Shown in pieces: positions 10,616 to 19,454 of a DNA stretch of 64,000 nucleotides (the first letter of the stretch is position 1; each line of letters starts with the position of its first letter). The stretch is from Vogesella mureinivorans (GTDB lineage: Bacteria; Pseudomonadota; Gammaproteobacteria; Burkholderiales; Chromobacteriaceae). Made by a program: the position numbers and the translations under genes. The DNA lies in assembly GCF_007644035.1 (NCBI RefSeq), contig NZ_VMTV02000577.1, positions 186,001-250,000 on the forward strand, written 5' to 3'. The notes under the pieces are model-generated. The model was not told the origin of the DNA. It made no database searches and was given only the letters and a program-made list of their open reading frames with translations.

Positions 10616-11875
10616 ATGGACGTTAAGCACTATATGAATGTCGTCGGCCAGGCCGCCCGCAAGGCAAGCCGAGCCATCGCCCGCGCCGATACCAACCAGA
10701 AGAATAAAGCACTGCACGCGATGGCCGATGCCATCGAGCGCGACCTGGAGCGCCTGGTAACGGCTAATATGCTGGACCTGGAGGCTGCGCGCAAAAACGG
10801 CCTGGAAGAGGCCATGATCGACCGCCTGACCCTGTCGGAAAAAACCGTGCACGGCATGGCAGAAGGCCTGCGCCAGATTGCCACGCTACCCGACCCGGTA
10901 GGCGAAATGGGCGAATTCAGCTACCGCCCGTCCGGTATCCAGCTGGGCAAGATGCGGGTACCACTGGGCGTGATCGGCATCATCTACGAAGCGCGCCCTA
11001 ACGTGACTGCCGACGCCGCCGGCCTGTGCCTGAAGTCGGGTAATGCGGTGATTCTGCGTGGCGGCTCGGAAGCGTTCCACAGCAACCAGGCCATTGCCGC
11101 CTGCGTGCACGAGGGCCTGCGTGTGGCCGGCCTGCCGCAGCACGTAGTACAGGTGCTGGAAACCACCGACCGCGCCGCCGTGGGCGAGCTGATTACCCAA
11201 ACCGAGTTTGTGGATGTGATTGTGCCACGTGGTGGCAAGGGCCTGATCGAGCGCATCACCCGCGATGCCCGCGTGCCGGTGATCAAACACCTGGACGGTA
11301 ACTGCCACGTGTATATCGATGACACGGCCAACCCGGAAAAGGCTTTCAATATTGCGCTGAATGCCAAAACCCACCGCTACGGTACCTGTAACACCATGGA
11401 AACCCTGCTGGTGCACACCGCCTTTGCCGAGTTCATCCTGCCAAGGTTGGCCGCAGCGTACTGGGAAAAGGGTGTAGAGCTGCGTGGTTGCGAACGCACA
11501 CGCGGCATTCTGGGTGACAAGGTCGTACCGGCTACCGCCAATGACTGGGGCACCGAATACCTGGCACCGATTCTGGCCATCAAGGTGGTGGGCGGTATCG
11601 ACGATGCCATCGAGCACATCAACCATTACGGTAGCCATCATACCGACGCTATCGTGACCGATGACTATGCCCGTTCGCGCCAGTTCCTGCGCGAGGTGGA
11701 TTCGGCCAGCGTGATGGTGAATGCCAGCACCCGCTTTGCAGATGGTTTCGAGTACGGTCTGGGCGCCGAAATCGGCATCTCTACCGACAAGATCCATGCC
11801 CGTGGCCCGGTAGGGCTGCACGGCCTGACCAGCCAGAAGTGGATCGTGCTGGGCGACGGCCAGGTACGTGGCTAG
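10616..11875 (+). CDS. proA: Gamma-glutamyl phosphate reductase
   Basis: This is a full-length 419-residue ProA, which reduces glutamyl-5-phosphate to glutamate semialdehyde in proline synthesis. The aldehyde-dehydrogenase-type catalytic cysteine lies in RYGTCNTME (Cys258). The segments [14 protein letters not shown] and [20 protein letters not shown] are diagnostic for ProA. A Shine-Dalgarno AGGAC lies just before the ATG. Its pathway partner proB is 36 kb away in this window rather than in an operon with it. An exact copy of the dispersed 13-bp word is embedded at 11443, using a rare AGG arginine codon. Confidence 0.97.
   Translation: MDVKHYMNVVGQAARKASRAIARADTNQKNKALHAMADAIERDLERLVTANMLDLEAARKNGLEEAMIDRLTLSEKTVHGMAEGLRQIATLPDPVGEMGEFSYRPSGIQLGKMRVPLGVIGIIYEARPNVTADAAGLCLKSGNAVILRGGSEAFHSNQAIAACVHEGLRVAGLPQHVVQVLETTDRAAVGELITQTEFVDVIVPRGGKGLIERITRDARVPVIKHLDGNCHVYIDDTANPEKAFNIALNAKTHRYGTCNTMETLLVHTAFAEFILPRLAAAYWEKGVELRGCERTRGILGDKVVPATANDWGTEYLAPILAIKVVGGIDDAIEHINHYGSHHTDAIVTDDYARSRQFLREVDSASVMVNASTRFADGFEYGLGAEIGISTDKIHARGPVGLHGLTSQKWIVLGDGQVRG
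11443..11455 (+). repeat. Exact dispersed 13-mer AAGGTTGGCCGCA inside proA
   Basis: It encodes part of P-R-L-A-A with the codons AGG TTG GCC GCA. Confidence 0.75.
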
Positions 11876-12041
11876 CCACGTCGCGCCATGATGCAGGCAA
11901 GGGGCGGCCAGCGCAGCCGCCCTGGCACGACAAAGTACCCGCGCCTAGCGTAAGCGCAGGCCCGCCCGCCATGGCCGGGCCCTGGCTGTGCCGCGTATCG
12001 TGGCTGGCGGATGCCGGCCCGTTTTGCACAAGGGGGTCAGC

Positions 12042-13259
12042 ATGTCTGCGAAAGTCCAGGTGGACGACCACCTGCTTGCCGATGCGGTGCTTGGCGAGCG
12101 CATCCGGCTGGTTGCCAGGCGTAGCTTTGTGGCCAGCCTGTCTACACCGGTGGCTGCGGCGCTCTTGCTGTATCTGAGCCATGCCGAGCACCTGGCAGAT
12201 GTACAGCCGCTGTACGTCTGGAGCGTGCTGATTACCCTGATCGTCATCGTCAATCTGGCCTGCTGTCTGCCCCAGGCACTGGCCGAGGCGCAGCCAGCCA
12301 ACAAGCAGCGCTGGGTGCACCTTCACCTGGGTTCCAAATGCCTGCTGGGGCTGGGCTGGGGGGCGAGCGTCTGGTTCCTGATGCCCATTGCCACGCCGGT
12401 ATTCGGCATGATGCTGTACATCATCCTCAGCGGTATCTGCGCCATGGTGGTACTGGTGCACTCGATGTTCTGGACATCGGTCGTGACCTTTCTGCTGGGC
12501 ATCTACTTGCCCGTCTTGTTGTACGCCGTATTTCACCCGCAACCACTGGACGTGTATGTCGCCATTGCCGGTGCCCTGTACGCCTTGCTGTTGATTGTCT
12601 ACAGCGGCGTGGTGAACCGCCAGCTGGTGCGGGGTGTCCGTGCAGCCTTGCAGGCTCGGATGCTTACCGACGCGCTGCTGGATGCCAATACGCGGGCAGA
12701 GCAGTCGCTCATTGCCCTGCAAGCAGAGCACACCCGCTTACAGGCTGCCCTGGGCACCATTCGCAGCATGGCTCACCAGGATGAGCTGACCCAGCTGCCC
12801 AACCGGCGGGCCGCGATTGCCGCACTGAACGACTATCTGGCGAAATGGGAAAGCGGGCAAGAGATCTGCAGCCTGATCATGCTGGATATCGACTACTTCA
12901 AAATGATCAATGACTCTTATGGCCACGATACCGGTGACGAAGTATTGGTCGCCATGGCGCGCCGGCTGGAAGCACAGCTGCGGCCAAACGACCTGCTGGC
13001 ACGCTTTGGTGGCGAAGAGTTCATCATCCTGTTGCCCGGTACACGGCTGCAAGAGGCGGCGGTGCTGGCAAGGCGGCTGTGTGCGGTGCTGGCGGCCAGC
13101 CCGCTGCTACCCGACCCCTTTTCCCTGGCTGTCACCGCTTCATTTGGCGTGACCCAGCTCAAAGAAGGCGACACCCTGCACGACTGGCTATGCCGCGCCG
13201 ACCAGGCTATGTATGAGTCCAAACGCCTGGGCCGCAATCAGTGCTCGGCTTTGCAGTAA
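12042..13259 (+). CDS. Membrane-bound diguanylate cyclase (GGDEF)
   Basis: A 405-residue protein with about six N-terminal membrane helices (residues 25-205, an MASE-like sensor) and a short coiled linker. The GGDEF domain follows, with the signature GGEEF at about 323-327, so it should make cyclic di-GMP. An inhibitory I-site, RPND, sits five residues before the signature, so product inhibition is expected. The ATG at 12042, with AAGGGGG upstream, is preferred over an upstream start. The input signal is unknown. It is one of three c-di-GMP-related proteins in the window, with the EAL and PilZ proteins. Confidence 0.92.
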   Translation: MSAKVQVDDHLLADAVLGERIRLVARRSFVASLSTPVAAALLLYLSHAEHLADVQPLYVWSVLITLIVIVNLACCLPQALAEAQPANKQRWVHLHLGSKCLLGLGWGASVWFLMPIATPVFGMMLYIILSGICAMVVLVHSMFWTSVVTFLLGIYLPVLLYAVFHPQPLDVYVAIAGALYALLLIVYSGVVNRQLVRGVRAALQARMLTDALLDANTRAEQSLIALQAEHTRLQAALGTIRSMAHQDELTQLPNRRAAIAALNDYLAKWESGQEICSLIMLDIDYFKMINDSYGHDTGDEVLVAMARRLEAQLRPNDLLARFGGEEFIILLPGTRLQEAAVLARRLCAVLAASPLLPDPFSLAVTASFGVTQLKEGDTLHDWLCRADQAMYESKRLGRNQCSALQ

Positions 13260-13438
13260 AGCCGGGCAGGGCATCACTGTGGCGTGGATACCCGGTCAGG
13301 CTGTACTTTGGGCTTAATTTTTTAAACAGTTCTGCTGGGCGGAACAATGTGCTTGATTGCGGAATAGCTGCGTGCATACTGCCTGCATAGCGCGCCTGCC
13401 AGCCACCCTGGCCAGGTCCATAACAGGAGAGATGCCGT

Positions 13439-14794
13439 ATGTCCCACCCCGTACCGCACGCCGAGCAGGCGCAATGGCTAAGCCAGCTGGGTATTCGTGA
13501 TGTCGAGCTGGCTTTTGCCGACGTTACCGGCTTTGCCCGCGGCAAAACCTTGCCACGACAGGCTTTCATCGATGGCCAACAGCTGCGCATTGCGCGTGCC
13601 GTTGCGATACAGAGCTGCATAGGCGAGTTCCCCGATTACCGTTTCTATGGCGAACAAGACCCCGATGTCACCCTGCTGCCCGACATGGCCACCCTGCGCC
13701 AGCTGCCCTGGGCCAGCACGCCGCGGGCGCTGGTGCTGTGTGACTGTGTCGATCACGACGGCAGCCTGTCGCCGCTTGCGCCGCGCACGGTGTTGAAACA
13801 AGTGCTACAGCGCTACGCCGCCCATGGCTGGGCGCCGGTGGTGGCGCCCGAGCTGGAGTTTTATCTGTTTGCGGCCAACCCTGATAGCGATGCGCCGTTT
13901 CAGCCACCGGCCTTGCGCAGTGGCCGGCGCGAGCGCGGCTTCGACTCGTTCAGCTTCAGCACCCTGAACGACCTGGAAGCGTTTTTTGACGATGTCTACC
14001 GTGGCTGCGAGATGCTGGGTATCGCCACCGATACCTGGGTGCATGAGATGGGCCCCAGCCAGTTCGAGATCAACCTCAAGCACGGCGATGCGCTGGCGCT
14101 GGCCGACCAGACCTTTCTGTTCAAGACCCTGCTGAAAGAAACCGGCAACAAGCACGGCCTGAATGTGGTGTGCATGGCCAAGCCGCTGGCGGGTGAGCCG
14201 GGTAGCTCCATGCACCTGCACCAAAGCGTGGTGGGCCGCGACGGCCGCAATATTTTCAGCCTGCCCGATGGCAGCGAAAGCCCGCTGTTTTATGGCTTCA
14301 TTGCCGGCATGCAGCGCTATCTGGCCGAGCTGATGCCCTTGTATTGCCCCAGCCCCAATTCCTACCGCCGCTTTGTCAAAAACCTGGCGGCGCCAGTGAA
14401 CCTGAGCTGGGGGGTGGATAACCGCTCGGTAGGTTTGCGCGTACCGTTGTCGGCGCCGCAGGCACGCCGTGTGGAAAACCGTTTGCCCGGTTGCGACGCC
14501 AACCCCTACCTGTCGCTGGCCGCCAGCCTGGGCGCAGGTCTGCTGGGGATGGAGCAAAACCTGCAGCCCGCCCCGGCGGTAAGCGGTAATGTGTTTTTGC
14601 AGCCGGACAGCGGCGATACGCTGCCACGTACGCTCGATGCCGCACTGGATCGCATGCAGCAAGGCGAGGCGGCCAGGCAGCTGTTTGGCACGGCATTCAG
14701 CCAGGCTTATGTGGCGGTGAAAGAGGTAGAGCTGGCCAGCTTCCACAATGAAATCACCGCCTGGGAACGCCGCTATCTGGGCGTGCTGGCTTGA
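13439..14794 (+). CDS. Glutamine synthetase family ligase, probably gamma-glutamylpolyamine synthetase
   Basis: A 451-residue member of the glutamine synthetase superfamily with the metal-binding and catalytic blocks in order: APELEFYLF, QFEINLKHGDAL, SSMHLHQS, NLSWGVDNRSVGLRVP and NPYLSLAAS. The length and the replacement of standard GlnA blocks resemble the PuuA/GlnA3-type enzymes that glutamylate putrescine or other amines. The substrate cannot be fixed from sequence. A good ribosome site (AGGAGA) precedes the ATG. It stands alone and ends at a strong terminator. It is not the main nitrogen-assimilating GlnA. Confidence 0.85.
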   Translation: MSHPVPHAEQAQWLSQLGIRDVELAFADVTGFARGKTLPRQAFIDGQQLRIARAVAIQSCIGEFPDYRFYGEQDPDVTLLPDMATLRQLPWASTPRALVLCDCVDHDGSLSPLAPRTVLKQVLQRYAAHGWAPVVAPELEFYLFAANPDSDAPFQPPALRSGRRERGFDSFSFSTLNDLEAFFDDVYRGCEMLGIATDTWVHEMGPSQFEINLKHGDALALADQTFLFKTLLKETGNKHGLNVVCMAKPLAGEPGSSMHLHQSVVGRDGRNIFSLPDGSESPLFYGFIAGMQRYLAELMPLYCPSPNSYRRFVKNLAAPVNLSWGVDNRSVGLRVPLSAPQARRVENRLPGCDANPYLSLAASLGAGLLGMEQNLQPAPAVSGNVFLQPDSGDTLPRTLDAALDRMQQGEAARQLFGTAFSQAYVAVKEVELASFHNEITAWERRYLGVLA

Positions 14795-14802
14795 TGGCAG
14801 CC

Positions 14803-14836
14803 ATGCAAAATGCCCCGCGATGCGGGGCATTTTCAT
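14803..14836. terminator. Bidirectional terminator between convergent genes
   Basis: AAAATGCCCCGC and GCGGGGCATTTT form a compact hairpin with A and T tracts on both sides. Confidence 0.9.
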
Positions 14837-14853
14837 GCGGGGTGGGTGGCAGG

Positions 14854-15150
14854 CTAGCGTTCTTTGGCCAGCAGCTCGATGATCTCGCTGCGCGTGTAGC
14901 CGGTCAGGTTGCACTGCGCTTCCACAATCCACAGCTCTACCTGCTGGCGGTCGCCCTGGGCGGCGCGCAGCAGCTTGCCGTAGGCCTCGCCAGTCATGTG
15001 GCTGGTGGGCGTCAGTACACGGCACTGGGTGTGGGCGGCGTACAGGGTGCGGCTGGGGGGATTGTTTTTCTGTTTTTTGCCCTGGCGGTAAAAATACCAG
15101 ACCAGCCCGGCAAAAAGAAAACAGACGACAAGAATGAAGAGTCCCAGCAC
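14854..15150 (-). CDS. Small single-span membrane protein, function unknown
   Basis: 98 residues with a GTG start at 15150, chosen because GGAGG lies six bases upstream. One N-terminal membrane helix (LGLFILVVCFLFAGLVWYFY) is followed by a basic stop-transfer stretch (RQGKKQKNN) and a cytoplasmic domain of about 65 residues. That domain (TGEAYGKLLRAAQGDRQQVELWIVEAQ, NLTGYTRSEIIELLAKER) looks helical. I do not recognise the family. The longer upstream reading has no ribosome site. Confidence 0.7.
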   Translation of the reverse strand: MLGLFILVVCFLFAGLVWYFYRQGKKQKNNPPSRTLYAAHTQCRVLTPTSHMTGEAYGKLLRAAQGDRQQVELWIVEAQCNLTGYTRSEIIELLAKER

Positions 15151-15208
15151 ATCAGCCTCCGTTAGATAAACTGCCTGCCATGATAATTGAATTGCTCCAG
15201 GTTGATTA

Positions 15209-15224
15209 TTAGTAGAAGTACTAA
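15209..15224. promoter_or_regulatory. Inverted repeat TTAGTA-N4-TACTAA (possible operator)
   Basis: A perfect 6-4-6 palindrome in the divergent gap between the small membrane protein and the universal stress gene. No regulator is assigned. Confidence 0.3.
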
Positions 15225-15336
15225 ATCGAAAGCATTTGCACCAGATCAAGCAAGGTCGAAGCAGTCATAGGGTGCTGCCGCGCCGGTGTAGCACAATCTG
15301 GATAAACATCAGACACCCACTGCTAAGGAGAGTTTC

Positions 15337-15819
15337 ATGTACAAACACCTCGCAATTGCACTGGATGGCAGCCATAACGCCCGCCCTGCACTGGTCGAAG
15401 CCGTACGTATTGCCGCGGCGGCCAATAGCCATCTTTCGCTGGTGCATGTGATCTGCCTGCACGATTTTGCCGTAGAAAGTGCGGGCTTGCTGGATACGCA
15501 AGCATTGTACGACGAGGCCAGAAAGCAAGGACAGTGTGTGCTGGACGAGGCGGCGACTTATGCACGCCAGCATGGCGTAAAAGACATCAGCCAGCAGCTG
15601 CTGGAAGCGCCGCAGGGTAGCGAGGCGGCCACCGGGCAGCTGGTAGACTTTGCGGCAGAAGCGGGGGCCGACCTGCTGGTGATCGGTACCCACGGCCATC
15701 GTGGCTGGCGCCACCTGCTGCTGGGCAGTTTTGCCGAGTCGGTACTGCGCAAGAGCACCTTGCCCCTGCTGGTGGTGCGTAACCCGGAAGACGACAGCGC
15801 AGCGCCAAGCGCAGGCTAA
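15337..15819 (+). CDS. Universal stress protein (UspA fold)
   Basis: A 160-residue single-domain Usp with the ATP-binding pattern GTHGHRGWRHLLLGSFAESVLR (about residues 116-137) and the N-terminal strand HLAIALDGS. Proteins of this type bind ATP and accumulate under starvation or stress, but the specific role is unknown. A clear AAGGAG ribosome site lies upstream. It converges on tlyA. Confidence 0.92.
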   Translation: MYKHLAIALDGSHNARPALVEAVRIAAAANSHLSLVHVICLHDFAVESAGLLDTQALYDEARKQGQCVLDEAATYARQHGVKDISQQLLEAPQGSEAATGQLVDFAAEAGADLLVIGTHGHRGWRHLLLGSFAESVLRKSTLPLLVVRNPEDDSAAPSAG

Positions 15820-15845
15820 GGTTGGCCGCAGCGTGTGCCTGCGGC
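15818..15845. repeat. Exact dispersed 13-mer forming a stem between convergent usp and tlyA
   Basis: AAGGTTGGCCGCA at 15818-15830. Its GCCGCAG end pairs with CTGCGGC at 15839-15845, giving a 7-bp stem in the convergent intergenic gap. Confidence 0.7.
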
Positions 15846-15865
15846 GGCTACGGCATAAGGTAAAG

Positions 15866-16627
15866 CTAGCGGCGGCGCGCCAGGATGAAAAACTCGTGGT
15901 TGCCGTCGCCCCCCTTGATGGGGCTATCAAACCAGCCCAGCTTGTCAAAGCCCAGCTCGGCCACGCAGCGGCTGATCTTGTCTTCCACGCCGGCATACAG
16001 CGAGGCATCGCGCACGATACCGCCGTGGCCCAGGCCCTCGCGCCCCACCTCGAACTGCGGTTTTACCAGGCTGAGCAAATAGCCGCCCGGGCGGATCAGC
16101 GGCAGCGCGGAAGGGTAGATCAGCGCCACCGAAATAAACGATACGTCGCACACCATCAGGTCGAAGGCTTCGCCATCGTTGGCCGCCAGCAGGGCGGCGT
16201 GGTCCAGCGCACGGGCATTCACCCCTTCAAAGTAGCGCACGCGCGCGTCGCTGCGCAGCCGTGCGGCCAACTGGTCGTGCCCGACATCCACCCCCACCAC
16301 ACGGCATACGCCAGCCTGCAGCAGGCAGTCGCTAAAGCCGCCAGTGGATTGCCCCACGTCCAGCGCACGCCAGCCCTGGATATCGTGCAGGCCGGCCGCC
16401 GCCAGCGCGCCGGCCATTTTCAGCCCGCCACGCGATACATAGCGGTCGGCTTCGTCCGGCACGATATGGAATACGGCATCGTCCGGCAGCTTCTGGCTGG
16501 CCTTGCCGATCACGCGCGTGCCTGCGGCCTCTGCCACGCTCACGCGGCCAGCTTCGATCAACTGCTGTGCTGCCGTACGCGACGGGGCCAGGCCCTGTTC
16601 TACCAAGAGAAGATCCACGCGCTTCAT
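15866..16627 (-). CDS. tlyA: TlyA family rRNA 2'-O-methyltransferase / hemolysin-like protein
   Basis: A 253-residue protein with an N-terminal S4 RNA-binding domain (RVDLLLVEQGLAPSR) and an FtsJ-like methyltransferase fold. The SAM-binding stretch is ALDVGQSTGGFSDCLLQAG and a conserved LVKPQFEVGR follows. TlyA proteins methylate ribosomal RNA cytidines and influence capreomycin sensitivity where studied. The start at 16627 fits the family, as the upstream extension is unconserved. Confidence 0.93.
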   Translation of the reverse strand: MKRVDLLLVEQGLAPSRTAAQQLIEAGRVSVAEAAGTRVIGKASQKLPDDAVFHIVPDEADRYVSRGGLKMAGALAAAGLHDIQGWRALDVGQSTGGFSDCLLQAGVCRVVGVDVGHDQLAARLRSDARVRYFEGVNARALDHAALLAANDGEAFDLMVCDVSFISVALIYPSALPLIRPGGYLLSLVKPQFEVGREGLGHGGIVRDASLYAGVEDKISRCVAELGFDKLGWFDSPIKGGDGNHEFFILARRR

Positions 16628-16779
16628 TGCTGCCCCCTGCTGCCAGTACAAAACCGCGCAAGGGTGCGCAATCTGCCCTGTACTGTCAAGGCAGGCTTGG
16701 CCGTACGCGGTAGCAGTGCGATGATGCATTCATTTATTGCTATTTCAACCCCCGCATTTCACCCCTGACAGGTGCCGGC

Positions 16780-17415
16780 ATGGACAATCTGATTTTGCAT
16801 CCGCACACCGTGCGCGTATTGGGCGCACTGATCGAAAAACAGGCGCTCACCCCCGACAGCTACCCGCTCACCCTGAATGCCCTGCAGTCTGCCTGCAACC
16901 AGCTCACCAGCCGCGACCCGGTACTGAGCCTGAGCGAGGCGGATATCAGCAGCGCGCTGGACGAGCTGATGGCGCAAAAGCTGGTGGCCGAGCGCATACC
17001 GGCAGGCAGCCGCGTGGCCAAGTACGAACACCGGCTGAGCTACGCCTGGAATATCGAGGGGGCCAGGTTGGCCGCACTGGGCCTGCTGCTGCTGCGTGGC
17101 GCCCAGACCAGCGCCGAGCTGCGCACCCGTGCTGGCCGTGTTTACAGTTTTTCCAGCGTGGACGAAGTGGAAACCGCGCTGGCGGCGCTGGCAGACAAGT
17201 ACCCGCCACTGGTAGAAAAACTGCCGCGCCAGCCTGGCGAGCGCGAAGCCCGCTGGGTTCACTTGCTACACCCGCCAGCGCAGGCGCAGTCCAACCCGGC
17301 AAGCGCTGTGTCTGACGAGCCCGCCTTGCAGGAAAGGGTGGCCCAGCTGGAAGCGCAGCTGGCCACCATGTTGCAGCGCATCGAAGCGCTGGAGGCACAG
17401 CAGCCGAGCGCGTAA
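16780..17415 (+). CDS. yceH: YceH family (DUF480) protein
   Basis: This 211-residue protein matches the YceH/DUF480 family across its length (LGALIEKQALTPDSYPLTLNAL, then winged-helix-like repeats). Its C-terminal QLEAQLATMLQRIEALE is coiled coil. Biochemical function is unknown. DNA- or RNA-associated winged-helix folds have been seen for the family. A middle copy of the dispersed word lies at 17065 (GARLAAL, with AGG TTG codons). Confidence 0.88.
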   Translation: MDNLILHPHTVRVLGALIEKQALTPDSYPLTLNALQSACNQLTSRDPVLSLSEADISSALDELMAQKLVAERIPAGSRVAKYEHRLSYAWNIEGARLAALGLLLLRGAQTSAELRTRAGRVYSFSSVDEVETALAALADKYPPLVEKLPRQPGEREARWVHLLHPPAQAQSNPASAVSDEPALQERVAQLEAQLATMLQRIEALEAQQPSA

Positions 17416-17451
17416 TATGGCGGCGCTCTTCATGATTAACGGATAACGATA

Positions 17452-18000
17452 ATGACACGTTACACCCTGTTGGCCGCCTTGCTGGCCATGCCCTTTGCCG
17501 CCCACGCTGGCGACACCACCCTTGCTGCCGGTAGCGAATACCGCTTTGTGACCCGCATGCCTACCGGCCTGGGCCCTGGCCTGGCGCTGGACTATGTCAA
17601 ATCGGATAACAAGGACAAACTGGGCGACAAGCCCAGCTTTGGCGCTGCAGGCATCATGGTAGGCCTGCCGGTACCGATGCTGCTGCGCGTCGATGTGGGC
17701 GGCAAGCTGGTGTACCTGGAAGCCAATGGCCAGGCTACCGCCGCCATGGCCGGCGGCCGACTCACCGTGGACTTGCCCATGAGTACCGAGGCCTTTGTGC
17801 ATGGCTTCTACGCTGGCGCCGGTGCCAGCAGCGGCACGGTAAAAGAAGTGATCGACACCATGGCAGGCGTGCGCTGGAGCCCGTTGAAAATGGTGGGTAT
17901 CGAGGTAGGCTACCGCATGGTAGAAGTAAAGCGTGAAGATGGCCGCCGCAACATCAAGCTGGCTGACGGCGCGTATGCCGGTGTGTCGGCAGCGTTCTGA
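17452..18000 (+). CDS. YfaZ-like outer membrane protein
   Basis: A 182-residue protein with a signal peptide (LLAALLAMPFAAHA, cleavage near residue 19). It continues as alternating amphipathic strands ending in SAAF, a typical terminal aromatic for BAM recognition. The pattern resembles the YfaZ family of predicted small barrels. No function is known. A terminator follows immediately. Confidence 0.7.
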   Translation: MTRYTLLAALLAMPFAAHAGDTTLAAGSEYRFVTRMPTGLGPGLALDYVKSDNKDKLGDKPSFGAAGIMVGLPVPMLLRVDVGGKLVYLEANGQATAAMAGGRLTVDLPMSTEAFVHGFYAGAGASSGTVKEVIDTMAGVRWSPLKMVGIEVGYRMVEVKREDGRRNIKLADGAYAGVSAAF

Positions 18001-18023
18001 TCAGCCAGCATGACCAGGCTGAC

Positions 18024-18054
18024 AACCCCCCCGGGTATACCGAGGGGGTTTTTT
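18024..18054 (+). terminator. Terminator after the YfaZ-like gene
   Basis: A CCCCC/GGGGG-based stem with an inner CGG-CCG extension is followed by six or more T residues. Confidence 0.85.
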
Positions 18055-18145
18055 GCGGCTGCTTTGGCTGCGGGTACGGTATTGCCCACCGCGCCAGCGG
18101 CAAAAGCAGCGATAATCCCCGCTTGAATGTTTAGAGGTATGCGCC

Positions 18146-18883
18146 ATGAGCGACGACAACACCATCCGCCTGTCCAAACGCATGACCGAGCTGGGTTTAT
18201 GCTCCCGCCGCGAAGCGGACGAATTCATCGAGCAGGGGCTAGTAAAAGTAGATGGCGTGGTAGTCAACGTGCTGGGTAGCCGCGTGCGCCCCGAGCAGAC
18301 CGTGACGCTGGAAAGCGGCGCGCTGAACGTGCAGGCCGAGCGCGTGACCATTTTGCTGTACAAGCCGGTAGGCTTTGTCAGTGGCCCGGCCGAGATGCAG
18401 GGCGAGCGCCCGGCCTGGCTGCTGGTGAAGCCGGAAACCCGTGCCGAGCAAGACCGCTCCGGCGTGATGTTCCTGAAAAAGCACCAGCACAAGTTGGCCG
18501 CAGCGGGCAAGCTGGACGTAGACGCCTCCGGCCTGCTGGTGCTGACGCAAGATGGCCGCGTGGCGCGCAAGCTGCTAGCCGGCGAGTGCGAACAGGAATA
18601 CCTGGTGTGGCTGAAAACCCCCGCCACGGCCGAGCAGCTGGCCACGCTGGGTAAAGGCGTGCAGGTAGACGGCGACACCCTGGACGCAGCCCGTGTCAGC
18701 CGCCAGAGCGACCGCCAGCTGTGCTTTGTACTGCGCCAGCAGCAGCGCCGCCATATCCAGCGCATGTGCGCCGCAGTAGGGCTGGAGATCGAGCGCCTGC
18801 ACCGCATCCGCATTGGCCGTGTGCGCCTGGGCGACTTGCAGCAGGGGCAGTGGCGCTACTTGCTGGAGAGCGAGAAGTTCTAG
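18146..18883 (+). CDS. RNA pseudouridine synthase, RsuA/RluB/E/F family
   Basis: A 245-residue enzyme with an N-terminal S4 domain (RLSKRMTELGLCSRREADEFIEQGLVKVDG). The synthase domain carries the catalytic aspartate in GKLDVDASGLLVLTQDG (about residues 122-138). The EQEYLVWL stretch and overall order resemble RluF, which modifies 23S rRNA, but the exact target site cannot be assigned. The motif near the C-terminus (RRHIQRM) is slightly divergent from the usual NRQIRRM. It ends at a strong terminator. Confidence 0.85.
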   Translation: MSDDNTIRLSKRMTELGLCSRREADEFIEQGLVKVDGVVVNVLGSRVRPEQTVTLESGALNVQAERVTILLYKPVGFVSGPAEMQGERPAWLLVKPETRAEQDRSGVMFLKKHQHKLAAAGKLDVDASGLLVLTQDGRVARKLLAGECEQEYLVWLKTPATAEQLATLGKGVQVDGDTLDAARVSRQSDRQLCFVLRQQQRRHIQRMCAAVGLEIERLHRIRIGRVRLGDLQQGQWRYLLESEKF

Positions 18884-18891
18884 GCTAGAAA

Positions 18892-18929
18892 AGCAAAAGC
18901 CCCGGTCGTGTGACCGGGGCTTTTGCTTG
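18892..18929. terminator. Bidirectional terminator
   Basis: AAGCAAAAGCCCCGGTC and its exact complement flank a 4-base loop between convergent genes. Confidence 0.92.
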
Positions 18930-18945
18930 TGGTGATGGTAGCAGC

Positions 18946-19326
18946 TTATTCCTTGTGCGCCAGGCGGTCTTCTTCGAACACCGCAAAGGTTTTCTTGGCG
19001 GGCTCCAGTACTTCCCATACCCCTTCAAAACCGGCGGGGATCACAAAATGCTGGCCGGCGCGGATGTCGGCCACGCTGCCGTCGTCGCCCAGCAGGCGCA
19101 CATGGCCTTCCAGCAGGGTGCAGAATTCGCATTCGGTATATTTTACGCGCCAGGCACCGACACCGCCCGACCACAGGCCGGCATGAAACTGGCCGGTGGG
19201 GTCGCTGTAGTGCAGCTCCACGCTTTGTTCGCATTCGCCACTGAGGCGGCGCTCTTGCGGGGCGGCAAAGGTATCCGGGGTAATGTCCTGGTGGTGAAAT
19301 AACACAATCTCATTGGCGCTCGACAC
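18946..19326 (-). CDS. Cupin-domain protein
   Basis: A 126-residue single cupin with the second-motif region GQHFVIPAGFEGVWEV and a first-motif-like HAGLWSGG. It resembles the DUF861/EutQ-type small cupins. Enzyme or binding role is unknown. The GTG start at 19326 is chosen because GAGGAG lies seven bases upstream. Confidence 0.8.
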   Translation of the reverse strand: MSSANEIVLFHHQDITPDTFAAPQERRLSGECEQSVELHYSDPTGQFHAGLWSGGVGAWRVKYTECEFCTLLEGHVRLLGDDGSVADIRAGQHFVIPAGFEGVWEVLEPAKKTFAVFEEDRLAHKE

Positions 19327-19391
19327 GGCCCTACTCCTCTGTACTGGTATCTTTGTACAAGCTGTTGATTATGTTTGACACTGTGGCACAG

Positions 19392-19419
19392 CCCAAGGTT
19401 GGCCGCAAGCCTTGGGCGG
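19392..19419. repeat. Exact dispersed 13-mer within an inverted repeat (intergenic)
   Basis: AAGGTTGGCCGCA at 19395-19407. GCCCAAGG before it and CCTTGGGC after it form an 8-bp stem in the gap between the cupin and the LplT-like gene. Confidence 0.7.
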
Positions 19420-19454
19420 CGCCACCGGGTACCTGGCGCGGCGCCACCGCGTGC

